Shown one piece after another: positions 16,470 to 26,839 of a stretch of 64,000 bases of DNA. Below the pieces are notes generated by a model. It saw only the letters and a list, made by a program, of their open reading frames with translations, did no database searches and was not told the DNA's origin. Origin of the DNA: Burkholderia pyrrocinia (GTDB lineage Bacteria > Pseudomonadota > Gammaproteobacteria > Burkholderiales > Burkholderiaceae); assembly GCF_001028665.1 (NCBI RefSeq), contig NZ_CP011505.1, positions 744,001 to 808,000 of the forward strand, read 5' to 3'. Position 1 is the stretch's first letter. The number at the start of each line of letters is the position of its first letter. Made by a program: the position numbers and the translations under genes.

Positions 16470-18025
16470 GTCGCACTCGTTGCGGTGGGTTCGGTCGGCC
16501 GCCGCGCGGGCTTCAGCGCGGCGCCGAGGATCTGTTCCTGCGTGAGGCCGTCGTTGACGAAATCGCCGCGCAGTTCGCCTTCGCCGATCACCAGCACGCG
16601 GTCGGCAAGCCCGAGCACCTCGGGCATTTCCGACGACACGACGATCAGCGCGACGCCGCGCTTCGCGAGCGCGAACACGAGCCGGTAGATCTCGGCCTTC
16701 GCGCCCACGTCGACGCCGCGCGTCGGCTCGTCGAGAATCAGCACCTGCGGCTCGGCCAGCAGCATCTTGGCGAGCACGGCCTTCTGCTGGTTGCCGCCGG
16801 ACAGGCTCGAGATCGGCAGGAACGGGTGCGCGGCGCGCACCGACAGCCGCTGCATCTCGGTGCGGATCGTGTCCAGCTCGGCGGCCGCGTCGATCCGCCC
16901 GCGCACCGCGAAGCGCCGCAGCACCGCCAGCGTGATGTTGTGGCCGACGCCGAGCTGCGGCACGATGCCGTGGCGCTTGCGATCCTCGGGCACCATCGCG
17001 ATGCCGGCGCGGATCGCGTCGGCCGGCGAGCGGATCGTGAGCGGCCGGCCGTTCATCAGCACGGTCGCCGTGCACGCGCCCGGATACGCGCCGAAGATCG
17101 CCTGCATCAGCTCGGTGCGGCCCGCGCCGACCAGCCCGGCGACACCGAGGATCTCGCCGCGCCGCACGCTGAACGACACGTCGTCGACCCGCTTGCGGCG
17201 CGTGTTCGTCACGTCGCGGCAGGTCACGTTACGCGCTTCCAGCACGACGTCGCCGATCTCGTGCGGCTCGCGCGGATACAGGTCGCGGATCTCGCGGCCG
17301 ACCATCATCGCGATGATCCGGTCGGTGGTCAGCGCGCGCATCGGCTCGGTCGCGACATGGCGGCCGTCGCGGATCACGGTCACCGTGTCGCACACGGCCT
17401 CGACCTCGTCGAGCTTGTGCGAGATATACACGCACGCGACGCCGCGGCGCTTCAGGTCGCGCACGATGTCGAGCAGGATGCGCGTTTCGGCAGCGCTCAG
17501 CGACGACGAAGGCTCGTCGAGGATCAGCAGCTTCGCGCGCTTGTTCAGCGCCTTCGCGATCTCGATCAGCTGCTGGTGTCCGCCGCCGTAGTTCGTCACC
17601 GGCTGCGCGACGTTGATCGAGTCGATCCGCAATTCGCGCAGCAGCTCTTCGGCACGCTGGACCATCGCCGCATAGTGCATGCGCCCGCCCGGCAACGTGA
17701 TCTCGTTGCCGAGGAAGATGTTCTCGGCCACCGACAGCTCGGGCACGAGCATCAGTTCCTGGTGGATGATCACGATGCCCGCGCGCTCGGTGTCGCGCAC
17801 GCCGGACGCGACGAGCGGCGCGCCTTCCCAGCGGATCTCGCCGTCCCACGTGCCGTGCGGATAGACGCCCGACAGCACCTTCATCAGCGTCGATTTGCCC
17901 GCGCCGTTCTCGCCGCACAGCCCCACGCACTCGCCCGGCCGCACCATCAGGTCGATGCCGTCGAGCGCCTTCACGCCGTCGAAATCCTTGACGATGCCGC
18001 GCATCGTCAGCAAGGGTTCGGTCAT
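16466..18025 (-). CDS. xylG: D-xylose ABC transporter ATP-binding protein XylG
   Basis: A 519-residue double-cassette ATPase. The first cassette has Walker [10 protein letters not shown], Walker [13 protein letters not shown] and the family-specific [14 protein letters not shown] signature. The second has the degenerate Walker [10 protein letters not shown], signature SGGNQQK and Walker [13 protein letters not shown]. This asymmetry is normal for CUT2 transporters. The start ATG at 18025 lies 59 bp after the xylF stop. It powers XylH. Confidence 0.95.
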   Translation of the reverse strand: MTEPLLTMRGIVKDFDGVKALDGIDLMVRPGECVGLCGENGAGKSTLMKVLSGVYPHGTWDGEIRWEGAPLVASGVRDTERAGIVIIHQELMLVPELSVAENIFLGNEITLPGGRMHYAAMVQRAEELLRELRIDSINVAQPVTNYGGGHQQLIEIAKALNKRAKLLILDEPSSSLSAAETRILLDIVRDLKRRGVACVYISHKLDEVEAVCDTVTVIRDGRHVATEPMRALTTDRIIAMMVGREIRDLYPREPHEIGDVVLEARNVTCRDVTNTRRKRVDDVSFSVRRGEILGVAGLVGAGRTELMQAIFGAYPGACTATVLMNGRPLTIRSPADAIRAGIAMVPEDRKRHGIVPQLGVGHNITLAVLRRFAVRGRIDAAAELDTIRTEMQRLSVRAAHPFLPISSLSGGNQQKAVLAKMLLAEPQVLILDEPTRGVDVGAKAEIYRLVFALAKRGVALIVVSSEMPEVLGLADRVLVIGEGELRGDFVNDGLTQEQILGAALKPARRPTEPTATSAT

Positions 18026-18084
18026 TCGCTCATGCCTCGCAGTATGCGCGCGGACGCACCGATGGGCCGCCGCGCGCCGCGCCG

Positions 18085-19113
18085 TTACTGGCTCGCCAGC
18101 TGCGCCTGGGTATAGAAGCCGTCCTTCACGACGATGTCGACGTTGCGCTTGGTCAGCAGCGTCGGCTGCAGCAGCACCGTGTCGACCTTCTTCTTGCCGT
18201 TGTCGTATTGCGAGTTGAACGCGGGCTTCGTGCCCTTCGCGAGGTCGACCGCGAGCTTCGCCGCTTCGCTCGCGATCAGCTTGAGCGGCTTGTAGACGGT
18301 CATCGTCTGCGTGCCGGCGATCACGCGCTTGACCGCCGCGAGGTCCGCATCCTGCCCGGACACCGGCACCTTGCCGGCCAGGTGCTGCGCGGCGAGCGCC
18401 TGGATCGCGCCGCCCGCGGTGCCGTCGTTCGATGCGACGATCGCATCGATCTTGTTGTTGTTCGCGGTCAGCGCATCCTCGACGATCCGCAGCGCGGTCG
18501 ACGCGCTCCACTCCGGCACCCACTGCTGGCCGACGATCTTGATGTCGCCGCGATCGACCGCCGGCTTCAGCACCTTCAGCTGTCCTTCGCGCAGCATCTT
18601 CGCGTTGTTGTCGGTCGGCGCGCCGCCGAGCAGGAAATAGTTGCCCTTCGGCTTCGCATCGTAGACGCCCTGCGCCTGCAGCTCGCCCACCTTCTGGTTG
18701 TCGAACGAGATGTACGCGTCGACGTCGGCGTCCAGGATCAGCCGGTCGTACGACACCACCTTGATGCCCGCCTTGCGCGCTTCGGCGACGACGTTGCCGA
18801 GCGTCTTCGAATTGAACGGCACGATCACGATCACGTCCACGCCGCGCGAGATCAGGTTCTCGATCTGCGAGATCTGCCGCGCCTCGCTCGCGTCCGCGGA
18901 CTGCACGGACACTTTCGCGCCGAGCTGCGTGGCGGCGGCCACGAAATAGTCGCGGTCACGCGACCAGCGCTCGACGCGCAGGTCGTCGATACAGAAGCCG
19001 ATCTCCGGCTTGTCCTTGCTCGCATGCGCGAGCGGCGCGCCAAGCGTGAGAGCCGCCATCGCGGCGGCGCCTGCCAGCGCATTCAATACGGTACGACGCT
19101 TCATTGATTTCAT
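18085..19113 (-). CDS. xylF: D-xylose-binding periplasmic protein XylF
   Basis: A 342-residue periplasmic sugar-binding protein. Signal peptide residues 1-31, ending PLAHA. The mature part has the type I periplasmic-binding fold and XylF-like stretches such as [40 protein letters not shown] and [20 protein letters not shown] lies 7 nt before the ATG at 19113. It delivers xylose to XylGH. A 92-bp gap separates it from xylB, enough for a separate promoter or an RNA element, though none is obvious. Confidence 0.95.
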   Translation of the reverse strand: MKSMKRRTVLNALAGAAAMAALTLGAPLAHASKDKPEIGFCIDDLRVERWSRDRDYFVAAATQLGAKVSVQSADASEARQISQIENLISRGVDVIVIVPFNSKTLGNVVAEARKAGIKVVSYDRLILDADVDAYISFDNQKVGELQAQGVYDAKPKGNYFLLGGAPTDNNAKMLREGQLKVLKPAVDRGDIKIVGQQWVPEWSASTALRIVEDALTANNNKIDAIVASNDGTAGGAIQALAAQHLAGKVPVSGQDADLAAVKRVIAGTQTMTVYKPLKLIASEAAKLAVDLAKGTKPAFNSQYDNGKKKVDTVLLQPTLLTKRNVDIVVKDGFYTQAQLASQ

Positions 19114-19205
19114 GTCTCCGCTCCTCTATTTATTGGACTACTCCACGATCGCCGGGCAGCCGCCGAAGCAGGTCGCCCATCGTCTTGCCACCGCACGGCA
19201 AAGTT

Positions 19206-20696
19206 TCACGCGGCGTGACCCGCGCCTGCCGCAAACACCGGTTCGAGTGCGCGATACAGCGCGCGAAACGTCGGCCGCCGCGCGTCGCGATACCACGCGT
19301 GGCGTGCCATGTCGGGCTCGCGCACGGCCACCACCGGCGGCTGCGGACACACCGCGTCGAGCGGCGCTTCCGGTTCGAGTGCGAGATGCGCGAGCCGCGC
19401 GGCGCCGAGCGCCGGGCCGACTTCGCCGCCCGCGCGCAACGTCAGCGCGCGGCCGCTCAGGTCGGCGAGCATCTGTGTCCAGTACGCGCTGCGCGAGCCG
19501 CCGCCGATGACCGTGATGCCGTCGGGCGCGAGCCCGGCCGCATGCAGCGCGTCGATTCCGTCGAGCAGCGCGAAGCCGACGCCCTCGAGCGTCGCGTTCG
19601 CGAGATCCGCGCGCTGCGTGTCGGGTGTCAGCCCGTAGAACACGCCCTTCGCATTCACGTCGTTGTGCGGCGTGCGCTCGCCGCTCAGATAAGGCAGGAA
19701 CCACGGACGATCCGCGCGTGCGTTCGCCTCGGCGTCGTCGAGCAGCGCGGCAACGCCGTCATAGCCGGCCAGTTGCGCGGTGAAATCGACGCAGCCGGCC
19801 GCATTCAGCATCACCGACATCAGGTGCCAGGTGCGCGGCAACGCATGACAGAAGCTGTGGACCGCCGATTCCGGATTCGCACGAAAACCGTCCGACACCG
19901 CGAAATAAACGCCCGACGTGCCGAGCGACAGCAGCGCATCGCCGGGCCGCACGATGCCGACGCCCACCGCGCCGGCCGCGTTGTCGCCGCCGCCCGCGAC
20001 GACCGGGATCTCGCGCAGCCCCAGCGCGCGCGCAACGGCCGGCTGCAGCGTGCCGGTGATGCGGTTGCCCTCGAACACGGCGGGAACTTGCGCACGCGAC
20101 AGCCCGCACGCGGCGAGCAGCGTGTCGTCGTAGTCGCGCTTCGCGACATCGAGCCACAGCGTGCCGGCGGCATCCGACGGATCGGTCGCGAACACGCCGG
20201 TCAGCCGGTAGCGCAGATAATCCTTCGGCAACAGCACGTGTGCGATCCGCGCGAACACGTCCGGCTCGTGCCGTCGCACCCACAGCAGCTTCGGCGCGGT
20301 AAAGCCCGGCATCGCGAGGTTGCCCGCGACGGCGCGCAGCGTGGGCGCCAGCCGCTCGAGTTCCGCGCATTCGGCATCCGCGCGGCCGTCGTTCCACAGG
20401 ATCGCGGGGCGCAGCACGTCGCCGCGCGCATCGAGCAGCGTCGCGCCGTGCATCTGCCCGGTCAGGCCGAGCGCGTCGATGTCACGCGGATCGATGCCGG
20501 CCGCACGCGCGTCGGCGACGAGCGCCGCCAGCGCGCCGCATGCCGCGTCCCACCAGTCGCGCGGCGCCTGTTCGGACCAGCGCGGCCGCGGCCGGCTTAC
20601 CGACAGCGGCCGGCTCGCGCTGCCCCGCACCGCACCGTCGCGGTCGAGCAGCACGGCCTTCACGCCCGACGTGCCAAGATCGAGTCCGATGTACAT
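19206..20696 (-). CDS. xylB: Xylulokinase
   Basis: A 496-residue FGGY-family kinase: N-terminal phosphate loop YIGLDLGTSGVKAVLLD, substrate region LTGQMHGATLLD, and the C-terminal ATP motif VIGGGSRSAYWTQMLADL. It phosphorylates D-xylulose to xylulose 5-phosphate for the pentose phosphate pathway. It follows xylA after only 4 bp. No ribosome site stronger than that of xylA is evident, so coupling is likely. Confidence 0.95.
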   Translation of the reverse strand: MYIGLDLGTSGVKAVLLDRDGAVRGSASRPLSVSRPRPRWSEQAPRDWWDAACGALAALVADARAAGIDPRDIDALGLTGQMHGATLLDARGDVLRPAILWNDGRADAECAELERLAPTLRAVAGNLAMPGFTAPKLLWVRRHEPDVFARIAHVLLPKDYLRYRLTGVFATDPSDAAGTLWLDVAKRDYDDTLLAACGLSRAQVPAVFEGNRITGTLQPAVARALGLREIPVVAGGGDNAAGAVGVGIVRPGDALLSLGTSGVYFAVSDGFRANPESAVHSFCHALPRTWHLMSVMLNAAGCVDFTAQLAGYDGVAALLDDAEANARADRPWFLPYLSGERTPHNDVNAKGVFYGLTPDTQRADLANATLEGVGFALLDGIDALHAAGLAPDGITVIGGGSRSAYWTQMLADLSGRALTLRAGGEVGPALGAARLAHLALEPEAPLDAVCPQPPVVAVREPDMARHAWYRDARRPTFRALYRALEPVFAAGAGHAA

Positions 20697-20700
20697 GGCG

Positions 20701-22023
20701 TCAGCGCAGCCCGTAGATCGCCTGGTTCACGATGTTCTCGAGCCGTTCCTGCGCGCCGCTCGCATGCTGCGGGTTCACGCCGCGCGCGAGCGCGTCGGCG
20801 GCGAGCGACTCCAGCGTGTAGGCGCCCGACAGGATCTCGCGGCCGAACGCGCTGTCCCACTGCGCGTAGCGCTGCCGGCGCAGCGTGTCGAGCCGGTCGT
20901 TCCCGACCAGCACGGCCGCGCGCTCGAGCGCGAGCGCGAGCACGTCGATCGCGCCGACGTGGCCGTAGAACAGGTCTTCCGGATCGATGCTCTGGCGTCG
21001 CACCTTCGCGTCGAAGTTCATGCCGCCGGTGGTAAAGCCGCCGTGGCGCAGGATCTCGTAGAACGCGAGCGTCAGTTCCTCGACGCTGTTCGGGAACTGG
21101 TCGGTGTCCCAGCCGTTCTGCGCATCGCCGCGATTCGCATCGACGCTGCCGAACACGCCGAGCGCGAACGCGTTCGCGATCTCGTGATGGAACGAATGGC
21201 CGGCGAGCGTCGCGTGGTTCGCCTCGATATTCACGCGGATTTCGTTCTGCAATCCGTATTGCGTGAGGAAGCCGTGCACGGTCGCGACGTCGTAGTCGTA
21301 CTGGTGCTTGGTCGGCTCCTGCGGCTTGGGCTCGATCAGCAGCGCGCCTTTGAAACCGATCCGGTGCTTGTGCTCGACGACCATCGACAGGAAGCGCGCG
21401 AACTGCTCGCGCTCGCGCACGAGATCGGTATTGAGCAGCGTCTCGTACCCTTCGCGGCCGCCCCACAGCACGTAGTTCTCGCCGCCGAGCCGATGCGTCG
21501 CGTCGAGCGCATGGCGCACCTGGGTGGCTGCCCACGCGAACACGTCGGGGTTCGGGTTGGTCGCCGCGCCCGCCGCGAAGCGCGGATGCGAAAACAGGTT
21601 CGCAGTGCCCCACAGCAGCCGGACGCCCGTCGCCTGCTGACGCTCGCCCAGGTAGTCGGTCATCCGCGCGAAGTTCTCGACGTACTCGTGCAGGCTGTCG
21701 CCTTCCGGCGAGACGTCGGTGTCGTGGAACGTATAGAACGGCGTGCCGAGCTTCGTGAAGAACTCGAATGCCGCATCGGCCTTTTGCCGCGCACGCTCGA
21801 GCGGGTCGCCCGGCTGCTGCCATGGCCGCCGGAACGCGCCCTGGCCGAAGATGTCGTGGCCCGGCCACACGAACGTGTGCCAGTAGCACACCGCGATCCG
21901 CAGGTGCTCCTCGAGCGTCTTGCCGAGCACCCGCTTCGTGCGGTCGTAATACCGGTAGGCAAGCGGGTTGTCCGACTGCGGACCTTCGTAGCGAATCGCG
22001 GGAATATGTTCGAAATACGACAT
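20701..22023 (-). CDS. xylA: Xylose isomerase
   Basis: A 440-residue class II xylose isomerase that converts D-xylose to D-xylulose. It has the usual length and family blocks: [26 protein letters not shown] with the catalytic His/Asp pair, [29 protein letters not shown] with metal ligands, [16 protein letters not shown] and [17 protein letters not shown]. It is the first gene of the xylose operon, divergent from xylR. Confidence 0.97.
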   Translation of the reverse strand: MSYFEHIPAIRYEGPQSDNPLAYRYYDRTKRVLGKTLEEHLRIAVCYWHTFVWPGHDIFGQGAFRRPWQQPGDPLERARQKADAAFEFFTKLGTPFYTFHDTDVSPEGDSLHEYVENFARMTDYLGERQQATGVRLLWGTANLFSHPRFAAGAATNPNPDVFAWAATQVRHALDATHRLGGENYVLWGGREGYETLLNTDLVREREQFARFLSMVVEHKHRIGFKGALLIEPKPQEPTKHQYDYDVATVHGFLTQYGLQNEIRVNIEANHATLAGHSFHHEIANAFALGVFGSVDANRGDAQNGWDTDQFPNSVEELTLAFYEILRHGGFTTGGMNFDAKVRRQSIDPEDLFYGHVGAIDVLALALERAAVLVGNDRLDTLRRQRYAQWDSAFGREILSGAYTLESLAADALARGVNPQHASGAQERLENIVNQAIYGLR

Positions 22024-22125
22024 GGCGTCTCCGTCCGGTTTCTTGTTGCAGTGCGGCGTGCATCGCGTTGGCGTGCGAGCCGAATTCGATCTGGCTGGAT
22101 CGTGCCCGCGCGCCCCGTCGCCCGC

Positions 22126-22140
22126 AATTGCGAAATTGCG
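22126..22140. promoter_or_regulatory. Direct repeats in the xylA-xylR divergent region
   Basis: The tandem heptamers AATTGCG-A-AATTGCG lie about 105 bp upstream of xylA and 157 bp upstream of xylR, inside the 273-bp divergent intergenic region. AraC-type XylR proteins bind paired direct repeats, so this is a candidate operator. No clear -35/-10 pair was identified next to it. Confidence 0.35.
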
Positions 22141-22296
22141 CAGCACGCTTAACGTTTCTTGCCAGCGCGCTGCGCACCGCACGTGTTCCGTCCTACAATC
22201 GCCGGACAGCAGACAGACCAGACAGCCGCGCGGCGTTGCCCGCGCGCCCGGAGACAACGGCGCGACGCCACGGACGGCACGCGCTTCGAGACCGAG

Positions 22297-23490
22297 ATGA
22301 ACCGCGCCCCTTCCACCCAGACGCCGCACCGCATCGCGCTGCTGTTCAACGCCAACAAGGTCTACGACCGCGAGATCATCAGCGGCATCGGCCAGTACCT
22401 GCGCTCGACGCGCGTGGTATGGGACCTGTTCCTCGAAGACGATTTCCGCTGCCGGCTCGCCGGCATCGAGCGCTTCGACGGCGACGGCATCATCGCGGAC
22501 TTCGACGATCCGGCCGTCGCCGACGCGCTCGCCGGTTCGCCGCTGCCGATCGTCGCGCTCGGTTCGTCGTACGAGGATCCGGCGCAATACCCGGACGGCG
22601 TGCCGTATATCGCGACCGACAACGCGAAGCTCGTGTCGCTCGCGTACACGCACCTGATCGGCGCCGGGCTGCCGCACTTCGCGATGTACAGCCTGCCCGT
22701 CGCGCAGCAGAACCGCTGGGCGCAGCAGCGCGAGCTCGCGTTCGACGGCCTTGCGCGCGCGGACGGCGTCGACGCGCCGATCTACCGCGGGCTGTCGACG
22801 AGCGCATCGGGGTGGAACCACGCGATCGAGCAGCTGATCGGCTGGCTGCACGCACTGCCGAAGCCCGTCGGCGTGATCGCGGTGACCGACGCACGCGCGC
22901 GGCACCTCCTGCAGGCGTGCCTGATCGCGGGCCTCGCGGTCCCGGAACAGGTCGCGATCATCGGCATCGACAACGACCCGCTCACGCGCACGCTCACGCG
23001 CATTCCGCTGTCGTCCGTGATCCAGGGCACCGAGGAAATGGGCCGTACCGCCGCGCACCTGCTGCACCAGATGCTGGGCGGCGCGCGTTTTCCCGACCGG
23101 CGGATTCTCGTGCCGCCCGTCGGGATCAACGTGCTCGATTCGACCCGCCACGAGCCGCTCGCGAGCCCGCATGTGATGCGTGCACGCCACTTCATTCGCC
23201 AGTACGCGTGCCAGGGCATCAAGACCGAGCAGGTCGCCGACTACGTCGGCGTGTCGCGCTCGCTGCTCGAAGAGCACTTCCGGCGCGAACTGCAGCGCAC
23301 CGTGCACCAGGAAATCCTGCGCCACAAACTCGAAGCGGCGCAGGCGCTGCTCGCCGCCCGCCAGGCGTCGAGCGCCGAAGTCGCGATCCGCTGCGGGTTT
23401 ACGTCGCTCCAGTACATGTACGCGGTGTTCCGGCGCGAGCTGGGCTGCACGCCGCGCGAATACCAGGAACGCGCGATCGCCGCGCGCTGA
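22297..23490 (+). CDS. xylR: XylR, AraC-family D-xylose-responsive activator
   Basis: A 397-residue regulator. About residues 12-275 form a LacI/periplasmic-binding-like ligand domain ([44 protein letters not shown]). About 295-395 form an AraC-type double HTH ([50 protein letters not shown]). This fusion is diagnostic for XylR. The ATG at 22297 is chosen because the ligand domain begins right after it; the longer upstream reading is unlike the family. It should activate xylABFGH when xylose is bound. Confidence 0.93.
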   Translation: MNRAPSTQTPHRIALLFNANKVYDREIISGIGQYLRSTRVVWDLFLEDDFRCRLAGIERFDGDGIIADFDDPAVADALAGSPLPIVALGSSYEDPAQYPDGVPYIATDNAKLVSLAYTHLIGAGLPHFAMYSLPVAQQNRWAQQRELAFDGLARADGVDAPIYRGLSTSASGWNHAIEQLIGWLHALPKPVGVIAVTDARARHLLQACLIAGLAVPEQVAIIGIDNDPLTRTLTRIPLSSVIQGTEEMGRTAAHLLHQMLGGARFPDRRILVPPVGINVLDSTRHEPLASPHVMRARHFIRQYACQGIKTEQVADYVGVSRSLLEEHFRRELQRTVHQEILRHKLEAAQALLAARQASSAEVAIRCGFTSLQYMYAVFRRELGCTPREYQERAIAAR

Positions 23491-23517
23491 AGCCCGCCGT
23501 TTACATCGAATCCGCCC

Positions 23518-24606
23518 ATGCACATCGATACCGATTCCTCCCATCTGACGCCCGGCGTCGCACGCGTGCCTTCCGAGCCGTGGGGCACGCTGCCCGACGG
23601 CGACGCGGTGCGGCGCTATACGCTGCGCAACACGCACGGCATGCGCGTCGTCGTCAGCGACCTTGGCGCGACCGTCGTGTCGTGGCTCGCGCCCGACCGC
23701 ACCGGACGCTTCGCCGATATCGTGCTCGCGCACGACACGCCCGCGGAATATGTCGAATCGGGCGCCTACCTCGGCGCGACGGTCGGCCGCTGGGCGAACC
23801 GGATCGCCGGCGCACGCTTCACGCTCGACGGGGTCGACTACCTGCTCGATCGCAACGAGAACGGCAATCTGCTGCACGGCGGCGCAAGCGGCTTTCACCG
23901 GCAGCGCTGGGAAGTCGTCGACGACTGCGGCGGGCTGACGCTGCGGCTCGATTCGCCCGAAGGCGACGCGGGTTTTCCGGGCAACGTGAGCGTGCAGGTT
24001 CGTTATGCGCTCGACGACGACGGCACGCTGACGATCGACTACACCGGCGTCACCGACGCACCGACGCCGCTCAACCTCACGAATCACAGCTACTTCAACC
24101 TCAGCGGCCGCGCGGGCAGCGACGTGCGCGGCCATGTGCTGAGCATCGACGCCGACGCGTTCCTCGAAGTCGACGACGCGCTGATCCCGACCGGCACCGC
24201 GGACGTGACCGGCACCGCTTTCGATTTCCGGCAGAGCGCGCCGCTCGGCGCGCGCCTCGACTGGCCGCATGCGCAACTTGCCCGTGCGCGCGGCTTCGAT
24301 CACTGTTTCGTGCTGCGCGACGGCGCGCGCACGGTCAGGCCCGTCGCCGGCATCTACGATCCCGAAAGCGGCCGCGAGCTGGTCGTATCGACCGATCAGC
24401 GCGGCCTCCAGCTCTATACCGGCAACTATCTGGACGGCCTGCGCGTGAGAGGCGGCACGCAGTGCGCGCAACACGCCGCGCTGTGCGTCGAAGCGGGCGG
24501 CTTCCCCGATCAGGTCAACATGGCCGACCTGCGCGACGACGTCATCCTTCATCCGGGCTCGGTCTATCGTCAAACGACCCTGTACCGGGTAGCCGTTCGC
24601 GCGTAA
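23518..24606 (+). CDS. galM: Aldose 1-epimerase (mutarotase)
   Basis: A 362-residue galactose mutarotase-like enzyme that interconverts alpha and beta anomers of free sugars. Conserved: [12 protein letters not shown], the His in LLHGGASGF, the catalytic His in [13 protein letters not shown], the Asp in FDHCFVL and the catalytic Glu in [10 protein letters not shown]. It starts 27 bp after xylR and is probably co-transcribed with it. It could supply the anomer used by XylA or serve the sugar taken up by the neighbouring YtfQ-type transporter. Confidence 0.92.
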   Translation: MHIDTDSSHLTPGVARVPSEPWGTLPDGDAVRRYTLRNTHGMRVVVSDLGATVVSWLAPDRTGRFADIVLAHDTPAEYVESGAYLGATVGRWANRIAGARFTLDGVDYLLDRNENGNLLHGGASGFHRQRWEVVDDCGGLTLRLDSPEGDAGFPGNVSVQVRYALDDDGTLTIDYTGVTDAPTPLNLTNHSYFNLSGRAGSDVRGHVLSIDADAFLEVDDALIPTGTADVTGTAFDFRQSAPLGARLDWPHAQLARARGFDHCFVLRDGARTVRPVAGIYDPESGRELVVSTDQRGLQLYTGNYLDGLRVRGGTQCAQHAALCVEAGGFPDQVNMADLRDDVILHPGSVYRQTTLYRVAVRA

Positions 24607-24713
24607 CGCGCGCGCCGGCCGCTTTCGACAGGCACCGGCGGCCGGGCTTCGGCCGCGCCGCCGCCCCGTTGCGGGTCACGGCGCGGCGCGCGGCGTGCGA
24701 TCCACTACACGCA

Positions 24714-25802
24714 CTACACGCGCCGCATCGTCGATACGAGCGCCGCGTCCTCGCCGGGCTCGGACGGCCGCGCGTGCGCGGTGTCGCGCTTCGGCTGCTG
24801 CGCGCCGAGCCCCGTGCCGCCCGTGCGCCGCCGCGTCGCATGCCGCTCGATGACCCGCTGCAGCACGCAGAACACGCACAGCAGCGCGCCGATCACGATG
24901 CGCGTCCACCACGAACTCAACGTGCCGTCGAACGTGATCAGCACCTGGATCGTGCCGAGGATGCCGACGCCGAACACCGAGCCGATCACGTAGCCCACGC
25001 CGCCCGTGAGCAGCGTGCCGCCGATCACCGTCGCGGCGATCGCGTCGAGTTCCATCCCCTGCGCCTGCAGCCCGTAGCCCGACAGCACGTACATCGTGAA
25101 CACCACGCCGCCGAGCGCCGAGCACAGGCCGCTCAGCGCGTAGACGCCGATCTTCGTACGTGCCACCGGCAGCCCCATCAGCAGCGCCGAGCGTTCGTTG
25201 CCGCCGATCGCGTATACGTTGCGGCCGAAACGCGTGAAATGCGCGACGTAGATCGCGACGGCCAGCGTCGCGAGCGCGATCAGCGCGCCCGCGCTCAGCG
25301 TGCCGCCGCCGACCGGCACGCTGATGCCCGCGATCGCATGAAACGTCGGTTCGTTGATCGTGATCGACTGCGTCGTGATCAGGAAGCATGCGCCGCGCGC
25401 GAGAAACATCCCGGCCAGCGTGACGATGAACGGCTGCAACCGGAAATAATGGATCAGCGCACCCATCGCCGCGCCGTACAGCGCGCCGAACGCGAGCACC
25501 AGCGGCACGATCACCCACACGGGCCAGTGCAGCCGCTCGGCGCCGACCGCGCAGAAGATCGTTGTCAGCGCAACGACCGAGCCGACCGACAGGTCGATGC
25601 CGCCCGACACGATCACGAACGTCATCCCGATCGCGACGATCAGCAGGAACGCGTTGTCGACGAGCAAGCCGGTGAGCACCTGCATCGAGAAAAATCCCGT
25701 GTACATCACGGATCCGAAGCCGAACAGCGCGGCGAACAGCACGATCGTCACGACGATCGGCAGCGTGCGCGGGTCGGCAAGCCGGCCAAGGAATCGGGTC
25801 AT
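24714..25802 (-). CDS. yjfF: Sugar ABC transporter permease, YjfF-like
   Basis: A 362-residue CUT2-type permease: IGMTFVIVSGGIDLSVGSVVAL near residue 60 and LDAIAATVIGGTLLTGGVGYV in the second half, with about nine hydrophobic helices. The start overlaps the end of the preceding permease gene by 4 bp. The last 40 residues are charged and low in complexity, longer than usual. Two separate permease genes with one double ATPase match the ytfQRT-yjfF layout for galactofuranose uptake in enterobacteria; the sugar here is inferred. Confidence 0.85.
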   Translation of the reverse strand: MTRFLGRLADPRTLPIVVTIVLFAALFGFGSVMYTGFFSMQVLTGLLVDNAFLLIVAIGMTFVIVSGGIDLSVGSVVALTTIFCAVGAERLHWPVWVIVPLVLAFGALYGAAMGALIHYFRLQPFIVTLAGMFLARGACFLITTQSITINEPTFHAIAGISVPVGGGTLSAGALIALATLAVAIYVAHFTRFGRNVYAIGGNERSALLMGLPVARTKIGVYALSGLCSALGGVVFTMYVLSGYGLQAQGMELDAIAATVIGGTLLTGGVGYVIGSVFGVGILGTIQVLITFDGTLSSWWTRIVIGALLCVFCVLQRVIERHATRRRTGGTGLGAQQPKRDTAHARPSEPGEDAALVSTMRRV

Positions 25803-26839
25803 CGGGGCGTTGCTCCGGAGGTGGTGCGCGAACGCGCGGAGGGCAGCAGCCGCGACGCGTGCCGGACGACGAGCGCACGCGCCGCGTCCGACTGGATCAG
25901 CGTCACGACGATCACGACGACCGCCTTGACGACGAGCGTCGCCTCCGGCGGCACGCCGATCGAATAGGTCGTGTAGGTGAGCGTCTGGATGATCAGCGCG
26001 CCGAGCACCGAGCCGGCCAGGCTGAAGCGGCCGCCGAGCAGCGACGTGCCGCCGAGCGTCACCGCGAGGATCGCGTCGAGTTCGAGCAGCAGCCCCGCGT
26101 TGTTGCCGTCGGCGCTGCGCACGTTCGAACTCGCGAGGATGCCCGCGATCGCCGCCATCACGCCCGAACACAGGTACACGCCGAACACGACCGCGCCCGA
26201 GCGCAGCCCGACGAGCCGCGTGGCGACCGGGTTCACGCCGATCGCGCGGATGAACAGCCCGAGCGCCGTGCGGTTCACCAGCAGCGCGGTCGCGGCGATC
26301 GTCCCGACCGCGATCCACACCGAGCACGGCACCGTCGCCAGATAACCGCCGCCGAGCGCAAGGTAGCCGGGCGCGCCGATCGGAATGATCTGGCCGCCCG
26401 TCAGCAGTTGCGCGACGCCGCGGCCGGCCACCATCAGGATCAGCGTCGCGATGATCGGCTGCATCCCGACGAACGCGACGAGCAGGCCGTTCCACGCGCC
26501 CGCGAGCAACCCGACGCCGAGCGCGGCGGCCAGCGCCGTGCCGACCTGCGACGGATCGGCCTCGAGCACGATCGCCGCGGCCGCGCCGGCGATCGCGACG
26601 ATCGCGCCGACAGAGATGTCGATCCCGCGCGTCGCGATCACGAGCGTCATGCCGAGGGACACGATCACGAGCGGCGCCGCACGGTTCAGGATGTCGATCG
26701 GCGCGCCGAACAGGTGGCCGTCGAGCAGCACGATCGACAGGAAGCCCGGACGATGCGCGACGTCGAGCGCCAACAGCAACACAAGCGTCAGCACCGGCCA
26801 CGCAAGCGGATGACGAAACAGCGTGCGCACACGCATCAT
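25799..26839 (-). CDS. ytfT: Sugar ABC transporter permease, YtfT-like
   Basis: A 346-residue permease of the same class: SLGMTLVIATRGIDISVGAIVAI in the first half and LDAILAVTLGGTSLLGGRFSL in the second. It begins MMRVRTLFRH; the start overlaps the ATPase stop (ATGA at 26839-26836), and the end overlaps yjfF. It forms the heterodimeric channel with the YjfF-like subunit. Confidence 0.86.
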   Translation of the reverse strand: MMRVRTLFRHPLAWPVLTLVLLLALDVAHRPGFLSIVLLDGHLFGAPIDILNRAAPLVIVSLGMTLVIATRGIDISVGAIVAIAGAAAAIVLEADPSQVGTALAAALGVGLLAGAWNGLLVAFVGMQPIIATLILMVAGRGVAQLLTGGQIIPIGAPGYLALGGGYLATVPCSVWIAVGTIAATALLVNRTALGLFIRAIGVNPVATRLVGLRSGAVVFGVYLCSGVMAAIAGILASSNVRSADGNNAGLLLELDAILAVTLGGTSLLGGRFSLAGSVLGALIIQTLTYTTYSIGVPPEATLVVKAVVVIVVTLIQSDAARALVVRHASRLLPSARSRTTSGATPR

